NCBI RefSeq assembly: GCF_900177425.1
Contig: NZ_LT840184.1
Span: 2,442,010 to 2,506,009 of the forward strand
DNA from: Paenibacillus uliginis N3/975
GTDB lineage: Bacteria > Bacillota > Bacilli > Paenibacillales > Paenibacillaceae
Length of the DNA: 64,000 nucleotides
Direction: 5' to 3'
In this document: in pieces, positions 49,914-58,614 of the stretch
How the letters are laid out: the number at the start of each line of letters is the position of its first letter
Numbering within the stretch: the first letter of the stretch is position 1
The notes under the pieces: model-generated
The model's database searches: none
Told to the model about the DNA's origin: nothing
The model's input: the letters and a program-made list of their open reading frames with translations, nothing else
Made by a program: the position numbers and the translations under genes

Positions 49914-49939
49914 AGTTACATGTAACGAACACAGTTACA
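49902..49939. promoter_or_regulatory. Two abutting 19-bp operators TGTAAC-N7-GTTACA
   Basis: Perfect arms in both copies (49902-49920 and 49921-49939), directly adjacent. The first covers the -10 box, the second the likely transcript start. The layout suits repression by a dimeric winged-helix regulator such as an HxlR-type protein. No regulator gene is adjacent. Confidence 0.7.
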
Positions 49940-50034
49940 TCTAAGAGATGAGTCACGCTAGATCTAGAATTGGTGATGCCTATGAAATATTTGGTACATA
50001 CCATCAAAATACGAGGAAAAGGAAGGGTTCAACT

Positions 50035-50676
50035 ATGAAAATCGGAATTATCGGAGCAACTGGTAAAGCTGGAGTAGCTATTCAAAAGGAAGCAGTAAGT
50101 CGTGGACATGAAGTCACTGCGATTGTGAGAAATGCTTCTAAAATCGGAGAAACTCAAACAGCCATTTTGGAAAAAGATATCTTTGATTTAACTTCTAGCG
50201 ATCTTCAAGGATTCGATGTTGTCATCAATGCGTTCGGAGCTGTTCCTGGTCAAGAGCATCTTCATGTTGAAGCAGGAAGAGTGCTGATCAACGCAATTAA
50301 AGGAGCTCCAGAAACTCGATTGATCGTCGTTGGCGGAGCAGGAAGTCTCTATGTTGATGAAGCAAAAACCGTCAGACTGATGGACACGCCTCAGTTCCCT
50401 AAGGAATATTTAGCTACAGCGACTAACCAAGGTAAAAATCTAGAAGATTTGCAGAATGAAAGTGAAATTCAGTGGACATTTGTGAGTCCAGCAGCGTTCT
50501 TTAACCCTGATGGTAAGCGAACAGGCTCTTACCAAAAGGGAAAAGATAACCTGATCGTGAATGCAAAAGGTGACAGCTATGTAAGCTATGCAGATTATGC
50601 AATCGCGATTATGGATGAGATTGAAAAACCTCAGCACATTAAAGAACGTTTTACTGTTGTTTCTGAAGCTGAATAA
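50035..50676 (+). CDS. NAD(P)-binding oxidoreductase, YwnB/NmrA-like
   Basis: 213 residues from ATG 50035, 8 bases after GGAAGGG; the frame upstream to 49948 is leader. Seen: MKIGIIGATGKAGVAI (Rossmann GxxGxxG), a second strand HEVTAIVRN, and VINAFGAVPGQ, RLIVVGGAGSLY, TFVSPAAFF. Matches the short atypical SDR group of B. subtilis YwnB. Repressible by whatever binds the twin operators upstream. Possibly part of a thiol or electrophile stress response, as HxlR targets often are; this is inference. Confidence 0.85.
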   Translation: MKIGIIGATGKAGVAIQKEAVSRGHEVTAIVRNASKIGETQTAILEKDIFDLTSSDLQGFDVVINAFGAVPGQEHLHVEAGRVLINAIKGAPETRLIVVGGAGSLYVDEAKTVRLMDTPQFPKEYLATATNQGKNLEDLQNESEIQWTFVSPAAFFNPDGKRTGSYQKGKDNLIVNAKGDSYVSYADYAIAIMDEIEKPQHIKERFTVVSEAE

Positions 50677-50709
50677 TAATCTGAGCCTCTCTCAGAAAAT
50701 AGCCGAAGC

Positions 50710-50746
50710 AGGCCACCCGAGATTTTTTTTCCTTGGGTGGCCTATT
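50710..50746 (+). terminator. Hairpin after the ywnB-like gene
   Basis: AGGCCACCC pairs with GGGTGGCCT. Its loop holds the T run and there is only TATTATG after it, so termination may be weak. The right arm CCTTGGGTGGCCT resembles the terminators at 7977 and 26680. Confidence 0.55.
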
Positions 50747-50859
50747 ATGATTCTGATTCGAGACAAATAAACAACATCGACAAGAAATTAAGAAGTCATA
50801 TCTTCCTCAAGTTTGCATACGATTAGGCGAAGAATGCGGGTAAAAAGGGTGATGCTGAC

Positions 50860-53292
50860 ATGTCCACTAACGAACCGCAGCTAACGCAGCTAGTAAGGGG
50901 GCTTTTGCCGAGCGGTGCGGAGCTGGTGATGATCAATAAGCCCGCTGAGCTTACGGCCGTTTATGCAGCGGACTTAAACGGAGATCAGGTGCCGGAAGTT
51001 ACGGCAGTGTATCGCTTAAACGGTGAGCTTTACTTGCTTGTGCTGCAATACCGGGATGGCATCTGGGAGGTGGCGGAAAATGAAAAAGGACCGGGATACG
51101 GCGTCACGCTGTTGACGGCAGCGCCAATTATGAAACCAGGCAAGAACAATTTAATTGTCGGTTGGCAAATCGGTTCGATCTGGTCAAAGTTATCGGTTTA
51201 CACGTACACACAGGATGGGTTAATCGACATAGCCCCACCAGATATGAGCTACAGCTATATTCGAGTGATGGATATGCCGAGCCCTGCCGGGAGAGATGGA
51301 ATAACGGAAATCGCGCTCTGGATTCACGATACGGGGAATGCCTATCGGGTTGAGGTGCTAAGGTGGAAAAATGGAAGATTTGTGCCTGCGCCGGACGTGT
51401 ATCAATATTATTTTCCGACAGTTGTCCGTTATTACGAGCAAATGACGCAGCAGCATTCGGATTATTCATTCTATTGGTATTATCTTGCTGACGCACAGTA
51501 TCGCGCTGGCATGCCGCAGGAGGCACTAGCATCCGTCGATAAAGCACTCAGCTTCGAACATCCCTATCCTTCCCGCGAGAGGCTGCTTGAGCTTGAACGG
51601 AATATCAGGCAAATGCTTGATATAATCGGTATGCCTCGTGTGGTAGGGTTATTCCCCGCTTCATTGAAAACAACAGAAGGGATGAAATGGGGTTATATCA
51701 ATAACCGTGGCAAAATGGAGATCCGGTCTCTCTATGATGATGCGCGTGATTTTCAGGAGAACGGCCTCGCAATCGTTGGAGTAAATGGTAAATACGGCAT
51801 CATCGACATATCCACTAATTACGTCGTTCAGCCTGTATATAATATGATCAGCCCTTTTTCAGAGCGCCGGGCAATCGTCATTGACGGGCAGGGATTCAAA
51901 CTTATAGACGAAACGGGAACGGTGCTGACAAAGCGGGCTTACCCGTTCATCGCTAATATGCAGGACGGGAGATCGGTCTTTAATGTCACAAACGTCGGAA
52001 ATGGAGGAACTAGCAGATACGGTTATCTAAATTCGCAGGGGAACGAGGTTATTTCTGCGCAATACGAGGAAGCAAACGATTTCGAAAATGGCAGGGCAGT
52101 CGTTAAAATCAAGGACAACGAATATGCTCTCATCGGGCGGGACGGTCGCAAACTCGCTACATACCCATATACATATGTAGGGCCTCATGGCGATGGGCTG
52201 CTTGCTTTCAAACGAGAAGCTGCCGGAAAGTATGGCTACGACGGCCGGGCTGTCGTCAATACTGCCGAGGATTACAAATCAAATTATGGCGTTATTAACA
52301 AGCAAGGGATGTTCGTCGTCAAGCCGGAATACAACGACATCCGGGATTTAGGTGATGAGCGTTTGGCACTTGGAAGGGCGGTTGACCCTGAGCAGCCGTT
52401 CCTCGGTTCTAAATACGCTATCGCGGACTGGAAAGGTACGGTGCTGTCAGAATTTGTATACCAAGACGTTTCCAACTTCCAGGATGATCTGGCATCGGTG
52501 TCCGATACGAAACAAACGTATTTTATCGATCGCAGTGGAAAGCCAGCGCCGGGCTTTCCGCGCTTTAGCGGTAGTGGGACCCTTACACTGGTACAGAAAG
52601 ATTTAATCAAAGCATTCATAGATCAGCGACTTTCTTATGTGAATCGTGATGGAGTCGTGATCTGGCAGCAAAATACAGTCATTCCGTTGAAGTCACCTTT
52701 CCTAGTTAAAGAAGAAAAATACAAACCGAACCCTGATTATCTTGTCTATTATCCTCAGGTTGAAGGGATGACGGACAAAGCAGCACAGCAGATGGTCAAT
52801 TCGAAACTGAAAGAGATGTCGCAAGTAAAACCGATCCCCGGAAAGCTCGATTATTCGTATTCCGGTGATTTCGAGGTCGCCTTTTACAAGCAGAACCTGC
52901 TTGAGTTAGAACTGAACGGATACCATTATCCATTCGGCGCAGCTCACGGCATGCCAACGAAAACGTACGCAATCATTAATTTAGTCAACGGTCACATGTA
53001 TACGCTGAAAGACCTTTTTAAACCTGGCAGCGATTATGTGAAAGAACTTAGCAGCATCGTCGGTAAACAGATTAAGGAGGACCCGCAATACTCCTATGTA
53101 TTCCCGGGCAGCTATACCGGCATTCGGCCAGACCAGCCGTTTTTTGTTACCGAAAATGCGATACATCTGTACTTCTCGCCCTATGAGATTGCTCCGTATG
53201 CTGCTGGGTTCCCGACCTTTACCATTCCTTTTGTGGAGATTAGAGACATAATTAATACCGATGGAGAGTTTTGGAAGTCATTCAAAGTTTGA
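50860..53292 (+). CDS. WG-repeat protein with C-terminal DUF3298-like domain
   Basis: 810 residues without signal peptide or membrane helix. Residues about 1-170: beta-rich with ADLNGDQVPEVTAVYRLNGELYLL, like an FG-GAP or propeller blade. About 195-245: tetratricopeptide-like helices (YWYYLADAQYRAGMPQEALASVDKAL). About 270-590: six to seven WG repeats (KWGYINNRGKMEIRSLYDDARDF, KYGIIDISTNYVVQPVYN, RYGYLNSQGNEVISAQYEEANDF). About 620-810: DUF3298-like (GAAHGMPTKTYAIINLVNG, TLKDLFKPGSDYVKELS, LYFSPYEIAPYAAGFPTFTIPF), the domain also found outside the membrane in RsiV. Exported homologs would need a signal peptide; none is seen. Function unknown. AAGGGTGAT precedes the ATG. Confidence 0.8.
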   Translation: MSTNEPQLTQLVRGLLPSGAELVMINKPAELTAVYAADLNGDQVPEVTAVYRLNGELYLLVLQYRDGIWEVAENEKGPGYGVTLLTAAPIMKPGKNNLIVGWQIGSIWSKLSVYTYTQDGLIDIAPPDMSYSYIRVMDMPSPAGRDGITEIALWIHDTGNAYRVEVLRWKNGRFVPAPDVYQYYFPTVVRYYEQMTQQHSDYSFYWYYLADAQYRAGMPQEALASVDKALSFEHPYPSRERLLELERNIRQMLDIIGMPRVVGLFPASLKTTEGMKWGYINNRGKMEIRSLYDDARDFQENGLAIVGVNGKYGIIDISTNYVVQPVYNMISPFSERRAIVIDGQGFKLIDETGTVLTKRAYPFIANMQDGRSVFNVTNVGNGGTSRYGYLNSQGNEVISAQYEEANDFENGRAVVKIKDNEYALIGRDGRKLATYPYTYVGPHGDGLLAFKREAAGKYGYDGRAVVNTAEDYKSNYGVINKQGMFVVKPEYNDIRDLGDERLALGRAVDPEQPFLGSKYAIADWKGTVLSEFVYQDVSNFQDDLASVSDTKQTYFIDRSGKPAPGFPRFSGSGTLTLVQKDLIKAFIDQRLSYVNRDGVVIWQQNTVIPLKSPFLVKEEKYKPNPDYLVYYPQVEGMTDKAAQQMVNSKLKEMSQVKPIPGKLDYSYSGDFEVAFYKQNLLELELNGYHYPFGAAHGMPTKTYAIINLVNGHMYTLKDLFKPGSDYVKELSSIVGKQIKEDPQYSYVFPGSYTGIRPDQPFFVTENAIHLYFSPYEIAPYAAGFPTFTIPFVEIRDIINTDGEFWKSFKV

Positions 53293-53330
53293 TTCAATCT
53301 CATTTGTTACGTTTGAAAAAATATAAGAAC

Positions 53331-53378
53331 ACTCACTGTGTCTGAGGAATCTTCCAGAGAAATAGTGAGTTTTTTTAA
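53331..53378. terminator. Terminator after the WG-repeat gene
   Basis: ACTCACTGTGTCT pairs with AGAGAAATAGTGAGT (imperfect), then TTTTTTTAATT. The ctaG stop lies in this tail. Confidence 0.75.
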
Positions 53379-54166
53379 TTATAATTCATTGGCAGTGTTG
53401 ACCGTGGACGTGCAGTATGGAACCATTGAAGACAGAACACGAAGATAAGCACGAAATCGATTGCATCTCCTCCGTAATACATCAACAAGCCGCCGATTTT
53501 TCCTTGTACTGAAGAAACCCCATCTGGCGGATGAGCATAGATATATTTTGATAGCATACCATGACCTGCAAATGCCAACACCATCACAACAGCACGGTAC
53601 ATAAAGCTATGTCTATGAGGTATCGGTTCTGTATAAATCATAGAAATCGTGAACAGGTAACCTGCAAAGAAGATGTGAAAATGCACAATAACGTGCAGAA
53701 GGAAATCAGAATGCATGGCCGTAAACAGATCAGTCGTATAGAGCAGCCACAATCCCCCGATATTCAGCGTGGTCGTAATTACAGGATGAGTGAACCAACG
53801 AATGGTTCTCATCTTTAGAATTCGTGTAATACGTCTTGCCCAAAGCACATTCAGTGATCGAAGAGCTAGAGTCATAGGCAATGATAGGGCAATAAGAAGC
53901 GGACCTAACATTCCTAATAACAAATGACCTGTCATATGTGCTCTGAAATCATAATGTGCCCATTCAGCAAGAGGACCTGTGATCGCAAAAGTAACGCAAA
54001 GGACACCTAAAATAAAGAATCCATAGCGGTAGACGGGCCATTGCCGATATCGCAGATTCGAATGCCTTGCAGCATATATGTAAAGATACACTACGAATAA
54101 TACAATTATAATCAACAGGAGATTGTTAGACCCGCTTCCCCCATGATTAATATGATGATTAATCAT
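53375..54166 (-). CDS. ctaG: Cytochrome c oxidase assembly factor CtaG
   Basis: 263 residues with about seven membrane helices. Seen: HINHGGSG at the N-terminus, GPLAEWAHYDFRAHMTGHLLLGMLGPLLIALSLPMTL, VHFHIFFAGYLFTISMIYTEP and YYGGDAIDFVLI, the caa3_CtaG family signature with several conserved His. In B. subtilis CtaG is needed for the CuB site of caa3 oxidase. Starts within the end of the DUF2243 gene (8-base overlap) after GGAAGGA. No caa3 genes in the window. Confidence 0.92.
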   Translation of the reverse strand: MINHHINHGGSGSNNLLLIIIVLFVVYLYIYAARHSNLRYRQWPVYRYGFFILGVLCVTFAITGPLAEWAHYDFRAHMTGHLLLGMLGPLLIALSLPMTLALRSLNVLWARRITRILKMRTIRWFTHPVITTTLNIGGLWLLYTTDLFTAMHSDFLLHVIVHFHIFFAGYLFTISMIYTEPIPHRHSFMYRAVVMVLAFAGHGMLSKYIYAHPPDGVSSVQGKIGGLLMYYGGDAIDFVLIFVFCLQWFHTARPRSTLPMNYN

Positions 54167-54665
54167 TTTGAGTCAATCCTTCCGGTGATCTATACTTTGG
54201 ATTCGTACGCATCGTTAAGAGAACACCGGCAATTAACAGCGCTAAAGCAATCAAATTCCAAATCCAGTCGTACGGCAAAATATCCACGTTATAGCGAATT
54301 TGGTGTAACCGCATGAACTTATGCTGAACAATACCGTCATACAGCTGAAAGGAACCCGCTCCTAATAAAATGCCTCCTAGCCACCTCGCCGGCCAGAAAG
54401 CGTTTCGACGATTGAGGTCAGCAAGCATAAACGAAGAGCCTATGGTCGCAAACCAACTGAACGCGTGAAAAAGTCCGTCCGATACCAATCCTATATCGGT
54501 TGTGGATTTGTCATAGAAATGGTGCCAATGGAGCAGTTGGTGAAACACGACCTCATCAATGAAGGCTACCGTACCAAAGCCGAATAAAAGTCCAGCCCAC
54601 AAGTTGCGGCTAGAATACTTCTTTTGTGCGGTTATATTCATACTTGGAGTATTGTCGTTAATCAT
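54159..54665 (-). CDS. DUF2243 membrane protein
   Basis: 168 residues, four membrane helices. Seen: LLFGFGTVAFIDEVVFHQLLHWHHFYDK, DGLFHAFSWFATIGSSFMLADL and GSFQLYDGIVQHKFMRLHQIRY, rich in His as is typical of DUF2243. Often found beside ctaG. ATG 54665 follows AAAGGAG by 4 bases; the longer frame from 54683 lacks a site. Heme or copper handling is possible from the His content, but not known. Confidence 0.85.
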   Translation of the reverse strand: MINDNTPSMNITAQKKYSSRNLWAGLLFGFGTVAFIDEVVFHQLLHWHHFYDKSTTDIGLVSDGLFHAFSWFATIGSSFMLADLNRRNAFWPARWLGGILLGAGSFQLYDGIVQHKFMRLHQIRYNVDILPYDWIWNLIALALLIAGVLLTMRTNPKYRSPEGLTQND

Positions 54666-54922
54666 AGTTCTCCTTTCGACCATAAGCAGGGGCTCTCAGT
54701 AGAGCCCTTGGCAGTGTTTTATTCATAGTCTTCCCTTCTTTTAAATTGTGTAAACCATACATAGAGCAGATAACAAGGTATATCCTTTGTAGTTAGGAGA
54801 ATTGTGATGACAAATAAGAAAGCAGGGAAAAAGAGTAAAGGAGGGTTAGCCACAGAATTGAGATATTCGGTATACTATATAGAAGGAGTTAGTCCATTCT
54901 TTGATTGAGAGAGGTAGTAGTC

Positions 54923-55540
54923 GTGGAAAATAACCATTTAACACATAAATCACAGGAGGCCGTTCAGTCCATTGTATCTGCAATTAACCATCATATGATA
55001 AGTCGAACCAATCCTTTGGTGGTGTCGTTAGATGGAGGGAGTGGTGCAGGCAAATCTACATTGGCTGCTGAGGTGGCTTCGCATTTGGGATCAACAGTTA
55101 TTCAGTGTGATGACTTCTTCGCGTCAACGATCACTGATGATGAATGGGATACCTACACAACAGAGGAAAAATGTCGTCTTTGTATCGACTGGCAGCGTAT
55201 GCGTACTGAGGCATTGTTACCACTGCTAGCAGGTGAGAACGCTCGTTATTGCCCGTTTTCCTTTTCGTCTAGTAACGGTTTAGCGTCGAACTTGGTCGTT
55301 AAAGAGCCTTCAGAGGTCATTATTCTTGATGGAATTTATAGCTCGCTCCTTGAACTAACCGATGTTGTTCATTTTACGATTCTAGTGGATGTGTTACCCA
55401 ATGTCCGCCGCCATAGGCATAATCTCAGGGAGGGGAATGAAGACGTAGCGTGGCACCGTCGATGGGACCCGGCTGAAGATTACTATTTCTCAGTCCTGCG
55501 TCCACGAACATCATTTGATTTAATTGTGAATAACCAGTAG
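54923..55540 (+). CDS. Uridine kinase-like P-loop kinase
   Basis: 205 residues from GTG 54923, about 8 bases after GAGAGG; a TTG at 54905 is in frame but precedes that site. Walker A GGSGAGKST near residue 38, Walker B-like strand EVIILDGIYSSL, CDDFF in the substrate pocket, and the lid HRRWDPAEDYYFSVLRP. This is the layout of the nucleoside/phosphoribulokinase-type family. Substrate unknown. No partner gene. Confidence 0.8.
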   Translation: MENNHLTHKSQEAVQSIVSAINHHMISRTNPLVVSLDGGSGAGKSTLAAEVASHLGSTVIQCDDFFASTITDDEWDTYTTEEKCRLCIDWQRMRTEALLPLLAGENARYCPFSFSSSNGLASNLVVKEPSEVIILDGIYSSLLELTDVVHFTILVDVLPNVRRHRHNLREGNEDVAWHRRWDPAEDYYFSVLRPRTSFDLIVNNQ

Positions 55541-55627
55541 TGAATTATTCAATACGTAATTGAACAAACGGAGGGCACACGATCCTATTTCCGAAATGTG
55601 AGTCCGCTACAATTAAAAGCTGCTATA

Positions 55628-56494
55628 TTAAACTAAATGACGCTGCAAAAACACCAGAACCTGTGCAAATGCCTGCCGAACATTTTCTTTGTTCAGCTGT
55701 ATGTCAAACAAGTGATCCTCGCCTGGAAGGGTAAGAAGCGTATGCTCAACTCCCGCACTTTGCAACCGCTGCGCCATACCGATAGATTGTTCACAAGGCA
55801 CATCCTGATCATCCTCCCCATGCAGCAGCATAGTAGGTGGGAAAGAGTCACTCACAACTTGTACCGGACAAAGCAAGTCCAGCTGCTCCTTATCCTTAAG
55901 AAGTTCTAACCCTGTAACCTCCTGAGTCCAGATTCCTTGTTGACGATAGTATAAATAGAGACCAAATCTTTGCTGAATGGAACTTTCAGCAATTGTCCGC
56001 TTCGTGATCAACTGATCGGCCAGTTCCTTTGACACAGTAGGTTTTTGCAGATAGAACGAGCTTGGGCTCGAATACCAGCTGGCTTGAATATCTCCATAAC
56101 CATAAAAAGACACGACCGCTTTCAAAGCAGGCTCTCTGGATCCGACAAGAAGAGAAAGGTATCCACCTGCCGAACTGCCTACGACGGCTATAGCGGATGG
56201 CTGAAAGCCAAGTTCGGTGAATGCTTGCTCGCGTAGCCAACGAAGAGCATCCTGAATATCTTCAATAATAGCTGGAAGCCGCGTTTCAGGGGCTAGTCGA
56301 TAATCAATGGACAGAACGTGCAGACCAGCCTGATTATACTGCTTCACCTGTTCTTGCAAAATATCTTTTCTTGAACCCCATATCAATCCGCCTCCATGAA
56401 TATAGACGATAACAGAGGAACTAGTCTGACAAGCGCTGTAAAAGTCTCCTAGCAACTCAACACCTTCAACTGTTTTATAACAAATCGTTCTCAT
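55628..56494 (-). CDS. Alpha/beta hydrolase (esterase/lipase, HGGG type)
   Basis: 288 residues from ATG 56494, 9 bases after GGGGGAA; the frame upstream to 56521 has no site. Seen: oxyanion motif YIHGGGLIWGS, nucleophile Ser in GSSAGGYLSLL, acid Asp in LLHGEDDQDVP and catalytic His in PGEDHLFDI. This is the hormone-sensitive-lipase-like group acting on small esters. Intracellular, no signal peptide. Transcribed toward the kinase gene, away from pucR. Confidence 0.9.
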   Translation of the reverse strand: MRTICYKTVEGVELLGDFYSACQTSSSVIVYIHGGGLIWGSRKDILQEQVKQYNQAGLHVLSIDYRLAPETRLPAIIEDIQDALRWLREQAFTELGFQPSAIAVVGSSAGGYLSLLVGSREPALKAVVSFYGYGDIQASWYSSPSSFYLQKPTVSKELADQLITKRTIAESSIQQRFGLYLYYRQQGIWTQEVTGLELLKDKEQLDLLCPVQVVSDSFPPTMLLHGEDDQDVPCEQSIGMAQRLQSAGVEHTLLTLPGEDHLFDIQLNKENVRQAFAQVLVFLQRHLV

Positions 56495-56762
56495 CGTTAT
56501 TCCCCCTAATTTTGACTTCATTTTCTAGATTGTTTATCCTTTATACATACATATAAAGGAGATGATCCATATGCATCAAATTCAAAACAATTTCGCCCGT
56601 TTTCGCTTAAAAATAGTGTAGTTTGTACATCAATTTTAAAAGTGACCCATCGGGCATTAAGTGAAAACGCATACAAAGAAGTGCTATGCTCCCCCCTTGC
56701 TCTTGCTCCGATACAATAACAATGAAAAGACATCAGATTTGCATTCATAAGGAGTTAAAAAT

Positions 56763-58445
56763 ATGGAATTCAGAGTAGAACATGTATTGAAGATGGCTCG
56801 ACTGCAAAATGCAAAAGTGCTAGGGGGCAGCCAAGGGCTCTCTAATATAATAAAAGGTATCACAATTATGGAAGCACCCGATATCGCAGATTGGCTAAAA
56901 GGCGGAGAGATGTTGCTGACCAGTCTATATCCGATCCTCAATTATACAGAAGCAGAACAACGCGAATTTATGTTCCGCTTGGCTGACAAAAGCGTCAGTG
57001 CCATAATGATCAAAAACCATCGTTTTGTCAAGAAAATTCCCGAGGTTATCATAGAAATAGGCGAACAGACGGGGCTGCCTATTATCCAAATTCCACAGGA
57101 CATCCCTTATGTAGATGTGCTCTATCCGGTTATGGAGGAACTGTTTAATAATCAGGTAATGAAGCTCAAATATTTTAAAGAGGTGCATGATCGCTTCACT
57201 ACACTCTCCTTAACAGATACCGGTATGGAACCGATTATCACTACATTGGAACAATTAATCGGAAACCCTGTTGCCATCTATGATCGGAATTTTGTCTGTA
57301 TGACACCCACTTCCTTGTACACGCTTCCCATACTACAACAGGAGCACATTATAGAACGTGAGAAAATATTCGAAACCAAATTTCCTTATTATTGGATAAC
57401 CACGCAAGTTACGGAACCGGAGAAGAAATCAGTCTACCAGGTAGTCGTGCCTATTCGGACAGTAAACCGTATTAAGGTGCATCTCGTCATCACTGAAATT
57501 CATAAAGAATTAGAAGAATTAGATTTCATTGCAATAGAGAATGCGGCTACTGCTCTGTCCCTAGAACTGGTCAAACAGTTTGCTGTAGCGGAGGTCGAGC
57601 GGGAATATAAAAATGACATTATTGATGACCTGCTAGCTGGAAAAGGTCAGGTGTTGGAGTCGGTGTATCAACGAGCTAATCTGATCGGCTGGGATTTAGA
57701 TCGTTCATATGCTGTGCTTTTGTTTCATGTGAAAGAAGAGTTCACCTCGTTCAACCAACAAGAAATGAATAAACCTAAAAACTTGCGCAGACTGCAGAGT
57801 AAAACGTTTATTTACTTACATGAAGCTATTGACGTTCATTTTTCAGACGCAATTATGCGTAGCCGGAGCGATACCATCATTCTGCTATTACCTGTTGATT
57901 CGCAGGAAGGGAAAGAGAAAAACTGGTTGCCTGCAGTTAAAGATAAAGTCCACGGGATTCAAGACAACATCCGCGCGAAAACCAAAGATATTGTAGTGCA
58001 GGTTGGCATCGGTAATGTGGCGGCCACTGTCATGGATATTGCGAGAAGCCATCAAGAGGCGCAAGAAGCCCTGAACCTCGGCGGTACACTCTATGGCAGC
58101 GAATCGATTACCGCCTTCGCCGAGCTTGGTTTATTCCGCCTGCTCTGTCAGTATCCAGATCCTGCCGTACTGACCTCGTTTATTCCCGCTTCTTTAAACA
58201 GGCTCGTTCAAAGCAAAAGCGCCATCAAAAAAGATCTGCTGCATACGCTTGAGGTCTTTTTGCAGCATAACCAAAATGCTGCGAAAGCAGCTCAGGATTT
58301 GTTTGTCCATTACAAAACGGTAATGTACCGACTGGAACGGATCAAAGAAATTAGCGACATGGATTTCGATAATTCAGAAGAGATGCTGGAAACCCGGGTT
58401 GGTCTAAAAATTCTAAATTTAATAAATAACGAAGAAGAACATTAA
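56763..58445 (+). CDS. pucR: PucR-family transcriptional regulator of purine/ureide catabolism
   Basis: 560 residues. N-terminal PucR domain (about 5-125): VEHVLKMARLQNAKVLGGSQGLSNIIKGITIMEAPDIADWLKGGEMLLTSLY, as in the family. A GAF-like middle follows (about 150-270), then a GGDEF-like non-catalytic region, and a C-terminal helix-turn-helix (LEVFLQHNQNAAKAAQDLFVHYKTVMYRLERIKEISD). B. subtilis PucR controls the puc genes in response to allantoate/allantoin. It stands just before allC on the same strand with a terminator between. AAGGAG precedes the ATG. Confidence 0.9.
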   Translation: MEFRVEHVLKMARLQNAKVLGGSQGLSNIIKGITIMEAPDIADWLKGGEMLLTSLYPILNYTEAEQREFMFRLADKSVSAIMIKNHRFVKKIPEVIIEIGEQTGLPIIQIPQDIPYVDVLYPVMEELFNNQVMKLKYFKEVHDRFTTLSLTDTGMEPIITTLEQLIGNPVAIYDRNFVCMTPTSLYTLPILQQEHIIEREKIFETKFPYYWITTQVTEPEKKSVYQVVVPIRTVNRIKVHLVITEIHKELEELDFIAIENAATALSLELVKQFAVAEVEREYKNDIIDDLLAGKGQVLESVYQRANLIGWDLDRSYAVLLFHVKEEFTSFNQQEMNKPKNLRRLQSKTFIYLHEAIDVHFSDAIMRSRSDTIILLLPVDSQEGKEKNWLPAVKDKVHGIQDNIRAKTKDIVVQVGIGNVAATVMDIARSHQEAQEALNLGGTLYGSESITAFAELGLFRLLCQYPDPAVLTSFIPASLNRLVQSKSAIKKDLLHTLEVFLQHNQNAAKAAQDLFVHYKTVMYRLERIKEISDMDFDNSEEMLETRVGLKILNLINNEEEH

Positions 58446-58477
58446 AAATTTAAACTAAATAAACCCTGTTTTTAGCC

Positions 58478-58516
58478 AAGGTGGATAAAGAAGCTGTTAT
58501 TCTTTTATCCACCTTT
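58478..58516 (+). terminator. Terminator after pucR
   Basis: AAGGTGGATAAAGAA pairs with TTCTTTTATCCACCTT (one bulge), then TGTT. Loop GCTGTTA. Confidence 0.75.
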
Positions 58517-58533
58517 GTTAATGAAGACATATC

Positions 58534-58547
58534 AGTAAGCGTTTACA
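58534..58547 (+). promoter_or_regulatory. Candidate CcpA (cre) site upstream of allC
   Basis: AGTAAGCGTTTACA matches TGWNANCGNTNWCA with one mismatch (first base), 68 bases before the allC start. Confidence 0.55.
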
Positions 58548-58614
58548 ATTAAGATGCAACAAGTTAATCAGCACTTTTGAAGTACCTTTATCATCGTAGA
58601 AAGGAACGGTAAGT

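Noticed and set aside
54689..54707. GGGCTCT-CAGT-AGAGCCC hairpin upstream of the DUF2243 gene
   Set aside because: Too short, with no T run on the useful strand; kept out as a terminator, though it may lie in the leader.
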